Below are positions 1 to 6,885 of a stretch of 8,252 nucleotides of DNA, in pieces. The DNA lies in assembly GCA_035541595.1 (NCBI GenBank), contig DATKNA010000071.1, positions 1 to 8,252 on the forward strand. The letters are read 5' to 3'. Made by a program: the position numbers and the translations under genes. The notes beneath the pieces are model-generated. The model searched no databases and was not told the origin of the DNA. It saw only the letters and a list, made by a program, of their open reading frames with translations. Source of the stretch: DATKNA01 sp035541595 (GTDB lineage Bacteria > Actinomycetota > Actinomycetes > Actinomycetales > Kineosporiaceae). Position 1 is the stretch's first letter. The number at the start of each line of letters is the position of its first letter.

Positions 1-696
1 CGGCAGCACTCGCTGTAGTCGGGTCTTCTTGCGGTTCTCCCGGACAATCCAGGCCACATCCGCATCCTGATTCTCCGCCAGGGCCAGGAAGCGTGGAATG
101 CCCTGATCGGGCGCGGCGGCGACGGCCACGCTCCAGCAGTACCCCAGCGTCTTGCGCAGGGAGCGGACGGCGTCGGACCGTCGCTCGCCCTCGGGCCGCT
201 CGGCGAGGCTGGCGGTGATCCTCCCGCAGATGTCCAGGGCAACCGTCGCCTCACGACCCTTGAGCAATCGAGGTTCGCAGACGCCGGCCGCAGCAGCCCG
301 CTGGACGAGGGGGTCGGCGTCCTCCGCCCACGTCCGAGCCAATCGCCACAAGCGGGGCGGATCGTGGTCGCCCAACCGCTGCAAGGCCATGGCCACCCCC
401 TCCCGGACCCTCCACCGACGATCCCCGGCCAGACGGTGAAGTCGATCCACGAGATCGGCGTCCTGTCGCTCGGCGAGTAGGCGCCCCAGACCGACCGCAC
501 CGGTAGCCGCGCGGAACTCGTCGCCGTCGCGTGACAGGTCGAGGAACCAGGCGGCATCACCCTCGTCGGCAGCTGCTTCCATCAGCTCCAGGTTCCCCCG
601 CGGACCAGGCAGGCCGGAATGCCCGTCCAGATACGCGGTGCGCTCCGAACCTGTCAGTCCGCGCAATGCCAATCGGTAGTCCTGCCGTCGCGCCAT
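1..696 (-). CDS. HEAT-repeat protein, 5' part (3' end beyond the left edge)
   Basis: A minus-strand frame runs open from ATG at 696 to the window edge, 232 codons without a stop. The start is forced: an in-frame stop lies at 723-721 and no other start codon falls between. No good Shine-Dalgarno site precedes it. The product begins MARRQDYRLALRG and is helical and rich in Ala, Leu and Arg. It carries HEAT-like units in which a W/D-x-VR-x-x-A pattern recurs: RRWRVREGVAMALQRL (about 93-108), DADPLVQRAAAAGV (126-139) and DADVAWIVRENRKK (211-224). Such repeats form alpha-solenoids that usually bind proteins or nucleic acids; the partner here is unknown, and a DNA-alkylation-repair-like solenoid is an alternative. 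Its codons (TTG, CGA, GCA, GGT) are less GC-biased than those of the neighbours, which could mean recent arrival or low expression. It follows the permease gene after 201 bp on the same strand, so it may have its own promoter, though I see no convincing one. Confidence 0.8.
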   Translation of the reverse strand, partial: MARRQDYRLALRGLTGSERTAYLDGHSGLPGPRGNLELMEAAADEGDAAWFLDLSRDGDEFRAATGAVGLGRLLAERQDADLVDRLHRLAGDRRWRVREGVAMALQRLGDHDPPRLWRLARTWAEDADPLVQRAAAAGVCEPRLLKGREATVALDICGRITASLAERPEGERRSDAVRSLRKTLGYCWSVAVAAAPDQGIPRFLALAENQDADVAWIVRENRKKTRLQRVLP

Positions 697-897
697 GTCC
701 GAAGCGTGCCATTCGCGCGATCATCTGCGAACCAGCATGGGCTGCGCCGGACGGCACAGTCTGGCTGCGTGAGCGAGGGTCGGGTTGGGCCCGTCCGCCG
801 CCGTGCGCGCTGCGACGGGACGAGACGGTCATCAACCGACGAGCCGGGTCACGCACAGCATCGCTCCAGTGCCGGCGACCTCACGCAGGAACGGGCG

Positions 898-2559
898 CTA
901 GCCGATCGCGACGTAGTCGATCTGGTCGGCGTCCTTCGCGATCTCCTCCTGCACGTTCTCCCGCGGCATCACGCAGCTCACTGCCCAATAGAAGATGACC
1001 ACGCTGAAGGCGATCACCACAACGAGATCCCACCACTGCGGCAGGAGGCTGTGACTGCCGTCACCATAACGGCCGAGAGCGCCGATGATCACCTGGCCGC
1101 CGATCCACGGTCCGATCCAGATGGCGTGCCTGACCATGAACAGGCTTCCCGTCTGGGCGATCGTCGAGCCGATCCCGAAGATGAGCAGGCCGACGAGGAG
1201 CGCGCAGGCGATCTTCCATGTGTACTCGAACCCACCCCAGTAGATGATCAGGTTCGCCGACACGAACGCGGTCGGCTGGAGCAGCTTGGGCCACGGCATG
1301 CGGTATGGGCGAGGCCGGTCGCCATCGCGCAGATGCAATGCGGCCAGCGACACGGGCGCGAAGGCGTACATGATCGCGGTCGCCCCCGTCACGACGCCAA
1401 CCAGCTTGTTCCAGCTCGGGAAGGGCCCAAAGCACAGCAAGCCCACGACCGCCGTCACCAGGATGGAGACCACGGGGACACCCCGTCGGTCCACCGTGGA
1501 CAGGATTCCAGGCATCTCCCGCTCCTCGCCGAGAGCGTAGGAGATGCGTGCCGTGGTCCCCACGTAGACGATGCCGGTCCCGGCCGGGGACACCACGGCG
1601 TCGATGATCAGCACCTTGGCCAGCCATCCGGCGCCGACCGCCAGCGCGATGGTGTAGTAAGCGCCGTAGTCGGAGGGACCGCCGCCGAGAGGGTTGGACC
1701 AGCCGTGGGCGACATGGCTCGGCTCGACCGCTCCGATGAACACGACCTGGAGCAGAATGTAGAGGAGGGCGCCAATCGCCATTGCCACGATGATCGCCCG
1801 AGACATGTCCTTCTTCGGGTCGCGCGCCTCACCTGCCAGCTGGACCGCCTGCTCGAAGCCCTGCAGGGCGAACACGACGCCCGCGGGCAGCGCGGCGAAG
1901 ATACCGTGAACCCCATAGGGCGCGAAGCCGCCGCCGGAGTGGAAGTTGCTCGGGTGGAACGACAGCGCCGCGATGACCACGATCGTTAGCAGGGGGACGG
2001 CCGTCTTCCACAGGACGACGATCACGTTGCTGTCCGACATGAACTTCGCACCGGCCAGGTTGACGGCGGTGAACAGCACCATCCCCAGCGACGCGACGAC
2101 GAGACCGCTGCCGTTCAGCAGGCCGGCGTTCGGTCCGGTGGCGTTCAGCATGGGGAAGTTCTCGTTCACCCAGCTGATGCTGTTGACGTAGGTGATGGCG
2201 GCGAGGATCTCGATCGGCGCGATCGCCACGGCCTGCAGCCACGAGGCCCAGCCGGCGGTGAATCCCGCCAGCGGCCCGTGCGAGAAGTACGGGAAGCGCC
2301 CGCTGCCGCCGGCGACGGGGTACGCCCCGCCCAGCTCGGCGTACACCAGGGCCAACACAGTCAGCATGGCTGCCGCGAGTACCCACGAGATGATCGAGGC
2401 CGGGCCGGCCGTCTCCGCCGCGTTGAGAGCTCCGAGCAACCATCCGGATCCGATGATGGAGCCGAGCGAGACGAACATCAGTCCGTAGAACCCGACCTCC
2501 CGACGCAGGTGACCGTGCTCCGGGTGCACCGGGGGCTGGTGATCGACGAGATTACTCAT
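898..2559 (-). CDS. APC-superfamily amino-acid permease (YveA/aspartate:proton symporter-like)
   Basis: This 553-residue polytopic membrane protein starts at ATG 2559, with a GAGGGGG ribosome-binding site six bases upstream, and stops at TAG 898. The family features are clear. The broken first helix carries GSIIGSGW (33-40). VYAELGGAYP (72-81) is followed by a GGSGRFPYFSHG stretch (84-95). The helix-6 region and cytoplasmic loop read GFEQAVQLAGEARDPKK (234-250), ending in the typical E-x-x-x-P-K-K element. About 12 membrane segments fit, with a hydrophilic C-terminal tail of roughly 25 residues. From memory, the SHG element, the DAVVSPAGTG segment, the PFPSWN-LV segment and the IIYWGG stretch match the Bacillus YveA group of L-aspartate:H+ symporters better than GadC antiporters. 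The substrate is therefore probably an acidic or neutral amino acid taken up with protons, but this is inferred. A glutamate decarboxylase on the same strand 2 kb upstream makes glutamate or GABA conceivable. No clear terminator follows the stop. Confidence 0.92.
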   Translation of the reverse strand: MSNLVDHQPPVHPEHGHLRREVGFYGLMFVSLGSIIGSGWLLGALNAAETAGPASIISWVLAAAMLTVLALVYAELGGAYPVAGGSGRFPYFSHGPLAGFTAGWASWLQAVAIAPIEILAAITYVNSISWVNENFPMLNATGPNAGLLNGSGLVVASLGMVLFTAVNLAGAKFMSDSNVIVVLWKTAVPLLTIVVIAALSFHPSNFHSGGGFAPYGVHGIFAALPAGVVFALQGFEQAVQLAGEARDPKKDMSRAIIVAMAIGALLYILLQVVFIGAVEPSHVAHGWSNPLGGGPSDYGAYYTIALAVGAGWLAKVLIIDAVVSPAGTGIVYVGTTARISYALGEEREMPGILSTVDRRGVPVVSILVTAVVGLLCFGPFPSWNKLVGVVTGATAIMYAFAPVSLAALHLRDGDRPRPYRMPWPKLLQPTAFVSANLIIYWGGFEYTWKIACALLVGLLIFGIGSTIAQTGSLFMVRHAIWIGPWIGGQVIIGALGRYGDGSHSLLPQWWDLVVVIAFSVVIFYWAVSCVMPRENVQEEIAKDADQIDYVAIG

Positions 2560-2567
2560 TGGACCCC

Positions 2568-2577
2568 CTCAGCTGAG
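2568..2577. promoter_or_regulatory. 10-bp palindrome overlapping the permease ribosome-binding site
   Basis: A perfect palindrome, CTCAGCTGAG, ends inside the purine-rich GAGGGGG ribosome-binding site of the permease gene, 9-18 bases before its ATG. A regulator or a small hairpin here could affect expression. A palindrome this short has an appreciable chance of arising randomly in a 130-bp leader, so function is not established. Confidence 0.2.
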
Positions 2578-2695
2578 TTGTCCTCGACACGTCAGTGCCA
2601 CGGACAGCCTGGCGAAGTGGACAGCATTCGTCCATACCCGCGGAACCCGAGCTGCCACCAGCGGATACAGCGGATGGCTCTGACCGTCGCTGTGG

Positions 2696-3027
2696 CTAGC
2701 GGAGCATCGTCGTCCAGGTCCGATGCTCCTGCGTCGCGAGGACGTCGGCCGTCCGGGCGGCCTCGAAGGCGTGCACATCCCGGTCCCCAGCGCGGCGGCC
2801 TGGCTCTCCAACGCGGCGACCTCGGCCCGCAGCGACCAGACGAGGTGCCCGTTGATCCGGGCGACCTCGGGTCCATCCACCCGGAAGGTCTGGGCCTCGT
2901 CGAGCAGCGTGCGCAGCTGCGGCAGCACGGCGAGCTCCTCCGGAGCGGATCGCTCGAGGGTCAGCGCAGCGAGGGCGACGACGAGGCCGCGCTGCTCGGG
3001 CGGGACGGTGACTGGGCCGGGTGTCAC
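2696..3027 (-). pseudogene. Small hypothetical protein gene, apparently frameshifted
   Basis: GTG at 3027 has a strong GGAGG site (3037-3033) five bases upstream and opens a frame beginning V(M)TPGPVTVPPEQRG. About 81 well-formed codons follow, rich in Leu, Ala and Glu, through the segment LRAEVAALESQAAALG. At a run of four G on the minus strand (plus 2785-2788) the coding character jumps to another frame, which continues DVHAFEAARTADVLATQEH and ends MLR-TAG at 2698-2696. Restoring one base gives exactly 110 codons plus stop, with high GC3 throughout. Unshifted, the frame runs on to 2569 as a Ser/Arg-rich tail unlike protein, for 173 residues when counted from an upstream GTG at 3090. I do not recognise the family; the body looks helical, possibly a short coiled coil around the EVAALESQAAAL segment. 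It may be a true pseudogene or a base-call error in a G run. It lies between the DUF167 gene and the permease gene on the same strand. Confidence 0.6.
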
Positions 3028-3204
3028 GGCGACCTCCACGGGGGATCTGCACTGCAAGAGGCCCCAGAGGGTCACCGTATAGATCCGCACCCACGGGCCA
3101 CCCCCGCGGGACCGGGGACGCCGGCTGCACGATTCGCTGATGCCCTCCGCATCCGTCGCGGGGGAAGTCTCTCTTCACCCGGGCGGAATCGACGAACCTG
3201 AGGG

Positions 3205-3483
3205 CTACGAGCTCCGGCCTCGGTCCCGCGCTTCCATCAGTCTCTCGACCGCCTTCGGATCGGCGCCGTTGACGTCGACCACCTTGGTCCGCCTCGTGCC
3301 GCCCGTCACGAGGCGGACGTCCGCGCGCCGCACGCCCAGAGCGTCGGCGACGGCCGCGAGGGCCGCCTCGGTCGCCCGCCCCTCGACCGCAGGAGCGGTG
3401 ACCCGGACGACGAGGGCCCCTGCGTGCGAACCGCCCACGAGCGTCCGGCCGGCTCCGGGTCGCACCCTCACGGAGATGCGCAC
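3205..3483 (-). CDS. DUF167 (UPF0235/YggU-like) protein
   Basis: This 92-residue protein has the full DUF167 pattern and the usual family length. It carries VRPGAGRTLVGG (7-18), then VTAPAVEGRAT (28-38) leading into the long helix, and finally VRLVTGGTRRTKVVDV (56-71). These match the family's N-terminal strand and turn, its helix, and its conserved Gly/Arg/Lys loop. The cellular role is not established; small-protein or nucleic-acid binding has been suggested from structures. The start is GTG at 3483, placed directly after the TGA of corA (3486-3484) with no intervening base, so its translation is very probably coupled to corA. A weak GGGG element lies within the end of corA. No convincing terminator hairpin was found after its TAG at 3207-3205. 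Confidence 0.9.
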   Translation of the reverse strand: MRISVRVRPGAGRTLVGGSHAGALVVRVTAPAVEGRATEAALAAVADALGVRRADVRLVTGGTRRTKVVDVNGADPKAVERLMEARDRGRSS

Positions 3484-4518
3484 TCAGAGCCAGCCCCGGC
3501 GCTTGAACGAGACGTAGAGCCCGATCCCGAGCAACACCATCACGGCGAGCGCGAAGGGATAGCCGAGCGGCCACGACAGTTCCGGCATCTGCTTGAAGTT
3601 CATGCCGTAGATCGAGGCCACGAGGGTGGGCGCGAAGAGAATGGCGGCCCACGCGGAGATGCGCTTGACCTGTTCGTTCTGGTCGTAACCCGCCTGGGTC
3701 AGCCGAGCCATCTCCTCGTTCTGCCGACGGGCGACCAGGGCGTTGTCGATGTCCAGGAGGCTGGTCAGCATCTCCCGGAACCCCTCGATGCGATCGTTCA
3801 CCCGGGTCACGTGGTCGGCGACGTCGCGTAGGGCTCGACGCAACTCGAGATCGCCGCCGCCGCCGCGGTCCTTCAGCTCGACGCGCAGGTCGGCCAGCAT
3901 GTCCCGCAGCGGCGAGACGGCCCGGTGGAACGCGATCACCTCCCGGGTCAGCTGATACGTCCGCTGCGGAGCGTGCGGCTCGGCGGCGAAGACCTGCACC
4001 TCGATCTCGTCGAGGTCGGTCTGGAGCCCCTTGAGCACCGGCAGGTAGTCGTCGACGACGCGGTCGAGGATCGCGTAGAGGACGGCCGGTGGTCCCTGGG
4101 CCAGCAGTTTGGGATCGGCTTCGAGGCGGGTGCGGATGGCGGCGATGTCGGGTTCGTCGGCATGCCGGACGGTGATGACGAACTTCGGGCCGAGGAAGAC
4201 ATGGATCTCACCGAGCTGGACGACCTCGTCGTGGTCGACGTACCAGGCGGGCCGCAGGACGACGAACGTCACGTCGCCGTATTGCTCGATCTTGGGTCGT
4301 TGATGCGCCGAGACGGTGTCCTCGACCGCGAGCGGGTGCAGTGCGAACTCCCGCGCCACGGCGTTCATCTCGGCGGCGTCGGGCCGGACGAGTCCGATCC
4401 AACAGAACGCGTCCCGGCCTTCGTTCGCGGCGCGTAGGTCCGCGACCGTCCGGTCGAGCGACGCAGGTCGAGCCACGCGGCGACCGCCGGCGTAGATCAC
4501 GTTGTCGACGATGGGCAT
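3484..4518 (-). CDS. corA: CorA-family magnesium/divalent cation channel
   Basis: This 344-residue protein belongs to the CorA family, homopentameric inner-membrane channels for Mg2+ (sometimes Co2+, Ni2+ or Zn2+). The signature YGMN is at 304-307, at the end of the first membrane helix (about 285-303). A second helix (about 320-337) and a basic tail, KRRGW, follow. The cytoplasmic N-terminal domain has the expected order: FCWIGL (38-43), then HPLAVEDT in the mid-region with the KIEQYGD segment, then the long charged willow and stalk helices (LKGLQTDLDEIE, RVNDRIEGFREMLTSLLDI). Length is normal for the family. ATG at 4518 has AGGAG seven bases upstream. A TANNNT-type -10 candidate (TACAGT, minus 4569-4564) lies about 46 bp before the start, without a good -35 box. 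The gene is 107 bp downstream of the decarboxylase gene and leads straight into the DUF167 gene, so these last two form a tight pair. Confidence 0.96.
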   Translation of the reverse strand: MPIVDNVIYAGGRRVARPASLDRTVADLRAANEGRDAFCWIGLVRPDAAEMNAVAREFALHPLAVEDTVSAHQRPKIEQYGDVTFVVLRPAWYVDHDEVVQLGEIHVFLGPKFVITVRHADEPDIAAIRTRLEADPKLLAQGPPAVLYAILDRVVDDYLPVLKGLQTDLDEIEVQVFAAEPHAPQRTYQLTREVIAFHRAVSPLRDMLADLRVELKDRGGGGDLELRRALRDVADHVTRVNDRIEGFREMLTSLLDIDNALVARRQNEEMARLTQAGYDQNEQVKRISAWAAILFAPTLVASIYGMNFKQMPELSWPLGYPFALAVMVLLGIGLYVSFKRRGWL

Positions 4519-4588
4519 GGAGGTTCTCCTGGCTCGCTGGACGGCTGCGGTCGCCAGGGGCTCACTGTAGGAGCGCTGCGAGGCTTTG

Positions 4589-4632
4589 GGCCTCGGGTCG
4601 GCCTCGGATCGGCCTCGGGTCGGCCTCAGGTG
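4589..4632. repeat. 11-bp tandem repeat, four copies
   Basis: Four head-to-tail copies of GGCCTCGGGTC lie at 4589-4599, 4600-4610 (one change), 4611-4621 (exact) and 4622-4632 (three changes). The last copy contains the stop codon of the decarboxylase gene (4626-4628), so the array spans its 3' end and the gap before corA. Just to the left, CGAGGC (4579-4584) and GCCTCG (4590-4595) form a six-bp stem with a five-base loop that shares sequence with the first repeat. No T-run follows in the minus direction, so an ordinary terminator is doubtful. A replication-slippage array is the simplest reading; a termination, pausing or protein-binding role is possible. Confidence 0.8.
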
Positions 4633-6011
4633 TGGCTGAAGTGCCTGTGCTCGCTCTCCTCCTCGACATGCCCGTGCTTCTCGAGGTAGTTGACCGACTC
4701 GGTGAGGTGCTCGAGGAACATGTCCGCGAGATCCCCGCTGAAGCCCTCACGGATCACCACCCGCAGGACGGCGAGGTCCTCGACGTCCGCGGGCATGGTG
4801 TAGGCCGGCACCTGCCAGCCGTAGCGGCGCATCCGGCTGGAGACGTCGAACACGGTGTACCTGCTGGGGTCGTGCACGGCGAAGGCGAACACCGGCGTCT
4901 CCGAACCGTCGCTGAGCAGTTCGAACGGTCCGAGGGCGGCCACCGACGCGGACAGCGAGGTCGCGAGATCCCGCAAGGTGGTCATGACCCTGGTGTAGCC
5001 GGCGCGACCGAGCCGGACGAAGTTGTAGTACTGACCCACGACCTGGTTGCCCGGCCGGGAGAAGTTCAAGGTGAACGTGGGCATGTCCCCGCCGAGGTAA
5101 TTCACGTGGAAGACGAGGTCCTCGGGGAGGTCCGCCTGATCGCGCCAGACGGCGAACCCCACACCCGGGTAGGTCAGCCCGTACTTGTGCCCGGAGACGT
5201 TGATCGACTTCACCACCGGGAGCCGGAAATCCCACTCCAGGTCGGGGTGAACGAACGGGGCCACGAAGCCCCCACTGGCGGCGTCCACGTGCACGGGCAC
5301 CTCCCAGCCACGCTCGGCGTTGAGGCGGGTCACCGCGTCGGCGATGTCCTTCACGGGCTCGAACTGACCGGTGAACGTCGTCCCCAGGATGGCGACCGCC
5401 CCGATGGTGTTCTCGTCGATCCTGGGGACGACCGTCTCCGGAGTGATCGTGTACCGGCCCGCCGCGATCGGGACGTACCGTGGCTCGACGTCCCAGTACC
5501 GACAGAACTTCTCCCACACGACCTGCACGTTGCTGCCCAGGACGAGGTTGGGCCGGTCCACCGGCAGCCCCAGGGCCGCGCGACGCTGCCGCCAGCGCCA
5601 CTTCATCGCGAGGCCGGCCAGCATGACCGCTTCGCTCGACCCGATCGTGGACACGCCGACCGCGGCCTCGTGGTTCTGGGCGTGGAACAGGTCGGCCACG
5701 ATGTTCACGCAGCGTCGCTCGATCTCCGCAGTGGCCGGGTACTCGTCTTTGTCGATCATGTTCTTGTCGAAAGCCTCGGCCATCAACTGTTCGGCCTCAG
5801 GTTCCATCCACGTGCTGACGAACGTCGCCAGGTTCAACCGGGAGCTCCCGTCGAGCAGCAGCTCGTCGTGGATCAGCCGGTACGCCACCGTGGGCAGGGT
5901 GCTCTCCGCGGGCAGGCGGTTCTTCGGGAGCGGACGCTCCGCCAGACGGCCGGAGTAGGCGACCGACAGCAGCGCCTCCAGCGATTCTGGGTCGCGCTTG
6001 ACCTGATGCAT
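4626..6011 (-). CDS. gadB: Glutamate decarboxylase (PLP-dependent, GadB type)
   Basis: This 461-residue enzyme should convert L-glutamate and a proton to GABA and CO2 in the cytoplasm, consuming acidity. It aligns end to end with the E. coli GadA/GadB type. NLATFVSTW (60-68) contains the substrate-pocket Thr-Phe. GSSEAVM (124-130) binds the cofactor phosphate. HVDAASGGF (241-249) has the pyridine-contacting Asp243. SINVSGHKYGL (269-279) has the Schiff-base Lys276, the same number as in E. coli. The C-terminus ends HFSHT, keeping the penultimate His (460) that in E. coli GadB closes the active site at neutral pH; the region before it is His/Glu-rich. ATG at 6011 has AAGGAG five bases upstream. 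The gene heads the minus-strand run and is divergent from the membrane protein gene. It stops inside an 11-bp tandem repeat. No GadC gene is adjacent, though an APC permease lies 2 kb downstream. Confidence 0.97.
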   Translation of the reverse strand: MHQVKRDPESLEALLSVAYSGRLAERPLPKNRLPAESTLPTVAYRLIHDELLLDGSSRLNLATFVSTWMEPEAEQLMAEAFDKNMIDKDEYPATAEIERRCVNIVADLFHAQNHEAAVGVSTIGSSEAVMLAGLAMKWRWRQRRAALGLPVDRPNLVLGSNVQVVWEKFCRYWDVEPRYVPIAAGRYTITPETVVPRIDENTIGAVAILGTTFTGQFEPVKDIADAVTRLNAERGWEVPVHVDAASGGFVAPFVHPDLEWDFRLPVVKSINVSGHKYGLTYPGVGFAVWRDQADLPEDLVFHVNYLGGDMPTFTLNFSRPGNQVVGQYYNFVRLGRAGYTRVMTTLRDLATSLSASVAALGPFELLSDGSETPVFAFAVHDPSRYTVFDVSSRMRRYGWQVPAYTMPADVEDLAVLRVVIREGFSGDLADMFLEHLTESVNYLEKHGHVEEESEHRHFSHT

Positions 6012-6147
6012 GGTGGCTCCTTCCTAGGGCTCGCCAGAAGGCTGCTGCCCGTGCGGCCAGCACCGCCTCACTCGCCGAGGATGACGTCGGCCGGTCTCGG
6101 CCGGCGCGCCCATCCGCGGCGGTGACGCCGGGATCCTGCGGCCAAAG

Positions 6148-6191
6148 GTTCATCCGCTCTGAACGAGGACGCCGTCGGCGTCGCCCGACGC
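6148..6191. promoter_or_regulatory. Inverted repeats in the divergent gadB / membrane-protein spacer
   Basis: The 189-bp spacer (6012-6200) between two outward-facing genes must hold both promoters, but I see no clear -35/-10 pair for either. It does hold a dyad GTTCA-N7-TGAAC (6148-6164). It also holds two overlapping perfect inverted repeats: a 15-bp palindrome GACGCCG-T-CGGCGTC (6168-6182) and GCGTCG-CC-CGACGC (6178-6191). The two share 6178-6182, so only one hairpin could form at a time in the membrane-protein mRNA. The second ends nine bases before that gene's GTG. Operator sites or a leader switch are possible, but GC-rich sequence makes short dyads common. Confidence 0.35.
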
Positions 6192-6200
6192 AATGGGAGC

Positions 6201-6851
6201 GTGAGCGCGCAGAGGTCGTCGGGGAGCCGGGTCGAGCTGCTGATGGCCTGGGCCTTCGCCCTGGGTTCGGCATGCTTCCTGGTCGGCCCGGTCCCCGGCT
6301 ACGCCCAGCTCGTCGGCGCGCGAGCGGACGCCGTCACCTTCTTCGTGGGGTCGATCCTGTTCACGGCCGGCGGCGCGATGCAGACGTGGCTGGCGGCACC
6401 CGGCCGGGAGGCCGACGGGGCCGGCCGGGCGGCATGGTGGGCGGCGGTCATCCAGTCGCTGGGAACGCTGTTCTTCAACGTCACCACATTCCAGGCGCTC
6501 CAGGTCACGCTGTCGAACCCGGACTACGACAGACTCGTGTGGCGCCCGGACGCCTTCGGCTCGATCTGCTTCCTCATCTCCGGGGTCATCGCCTACGTTG
6601 CGTCCCCCCGACGAGGATGGGTGCCGCTGCGCGGCGGCCCCGGCTGGTGGCAACCGGCCGTGAACCTGCTCGGGTGCATCTTCTTCGGCATATCGGCGCT
6701 GGCCGGCTACGTCGTCGGGTCCAGCGCGTCCATGGTCGACCAGGCCGCCGCCAACCTGAACACCTCGGCCGGCGCCGCCTGCTTCCTGGCGTGCGCGGTC
6801 GCCAGTGCTCGTCGGCAGCGGAACACCGTTCGCTCCCGGAGGCCTGGCTGA
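6201..6851 (+). CDS. Six-helix integral membrane protein of unknown function
   Basis: The 216-residue product is strongly hydrophobic, with likely membrane helices at about 12-31, 44-64, 79-100, 117-134, 149-172 and 186-203. It ends in a basic tail, ARRQRNTVRSRRPG. Several helices repeat a short pattern of small and aromatic residues: GSACFLVG (22-29), FFVGSILF (47-54), GSICFLIS (120-127), GCIFFGIS (158-165) and GAACFLAC (191-198). This suggests a protein built by duplication of a two-helix unit, loosely reminiscent of YrhK-like membrane proteins; that assignment is tentative. It also has a conserved-looking loop, NPDYDRLVWRPDAFGS (106-121). I know no function for it. The start is taken as GTG 6201, although its purine stretch GGGAG sits too close to be a good ribosome-binding site; ATG 6243 would remove 14 residues and still keep every helix. 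It is divergent from gadB and lies 34 bp before the DUF72 remnant. Confidence 0.82.
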   Translation: MSAQRSSGSRVELLMAWAFALGSACFLVGPVPGYAQLVGARADAVTFFVGSILFTAGGAMQTWLAAPGREADGAGRAAWWAAVIQSLGTLFFNVTTFQALQVTLSNPDYDRLVWRPDAFGSICFLISGVIAYVASPRRGWVPLRGGPGWWQPAVNLLGCIFFGISALAGYVVGSSASMVDQAAANLNTSAGAACFLACAVASARRQRNTVRSRRPG

Positions 6852-6885
6852 GGCGCTCTCCCTGCGGCAGCGTGCTTCGGCCACG

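Noticed and set aside
765..888. 9-bp inverted repeat CTGCGTGAG / CTCACGCAG in the spacer between the permease and HEAT-repeat genes
   Set aside because: The arms are 106 bases apart with no supporting stem around them; chance is likely in GC-rich DNA.
619..1989. 456-codon plus-strand open frame antisense to the permease gene
   Set aside because: Its product is an Arg/His/Asp-rich string with no domain, typical of the mirror frame of a GC-rich gene; the opposite strand encodes a clear transporter.
2696..3652. 318-codon minus-strand open frame covering the DUF167 gene and the end of corA
   Set aside because: Only its last 30 or so codons look protein-like, and these are explained as the tail of the frameshifted small gene; the rest is the wrong frame of two recognised genes.
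4589..4632. CRISPR-like array
   Set aside because: The units are only 11 bp and directly contiguous with no spacers.
4341..6125. 594-codon plus-strand open frame opposite gadB
   Set aside because: It is longer than gadB itself but has only shadow composition (GEVQGERGHVPAEV-like runs) and no motif, while the minus strand matches glutamate decarboxylase end to end.
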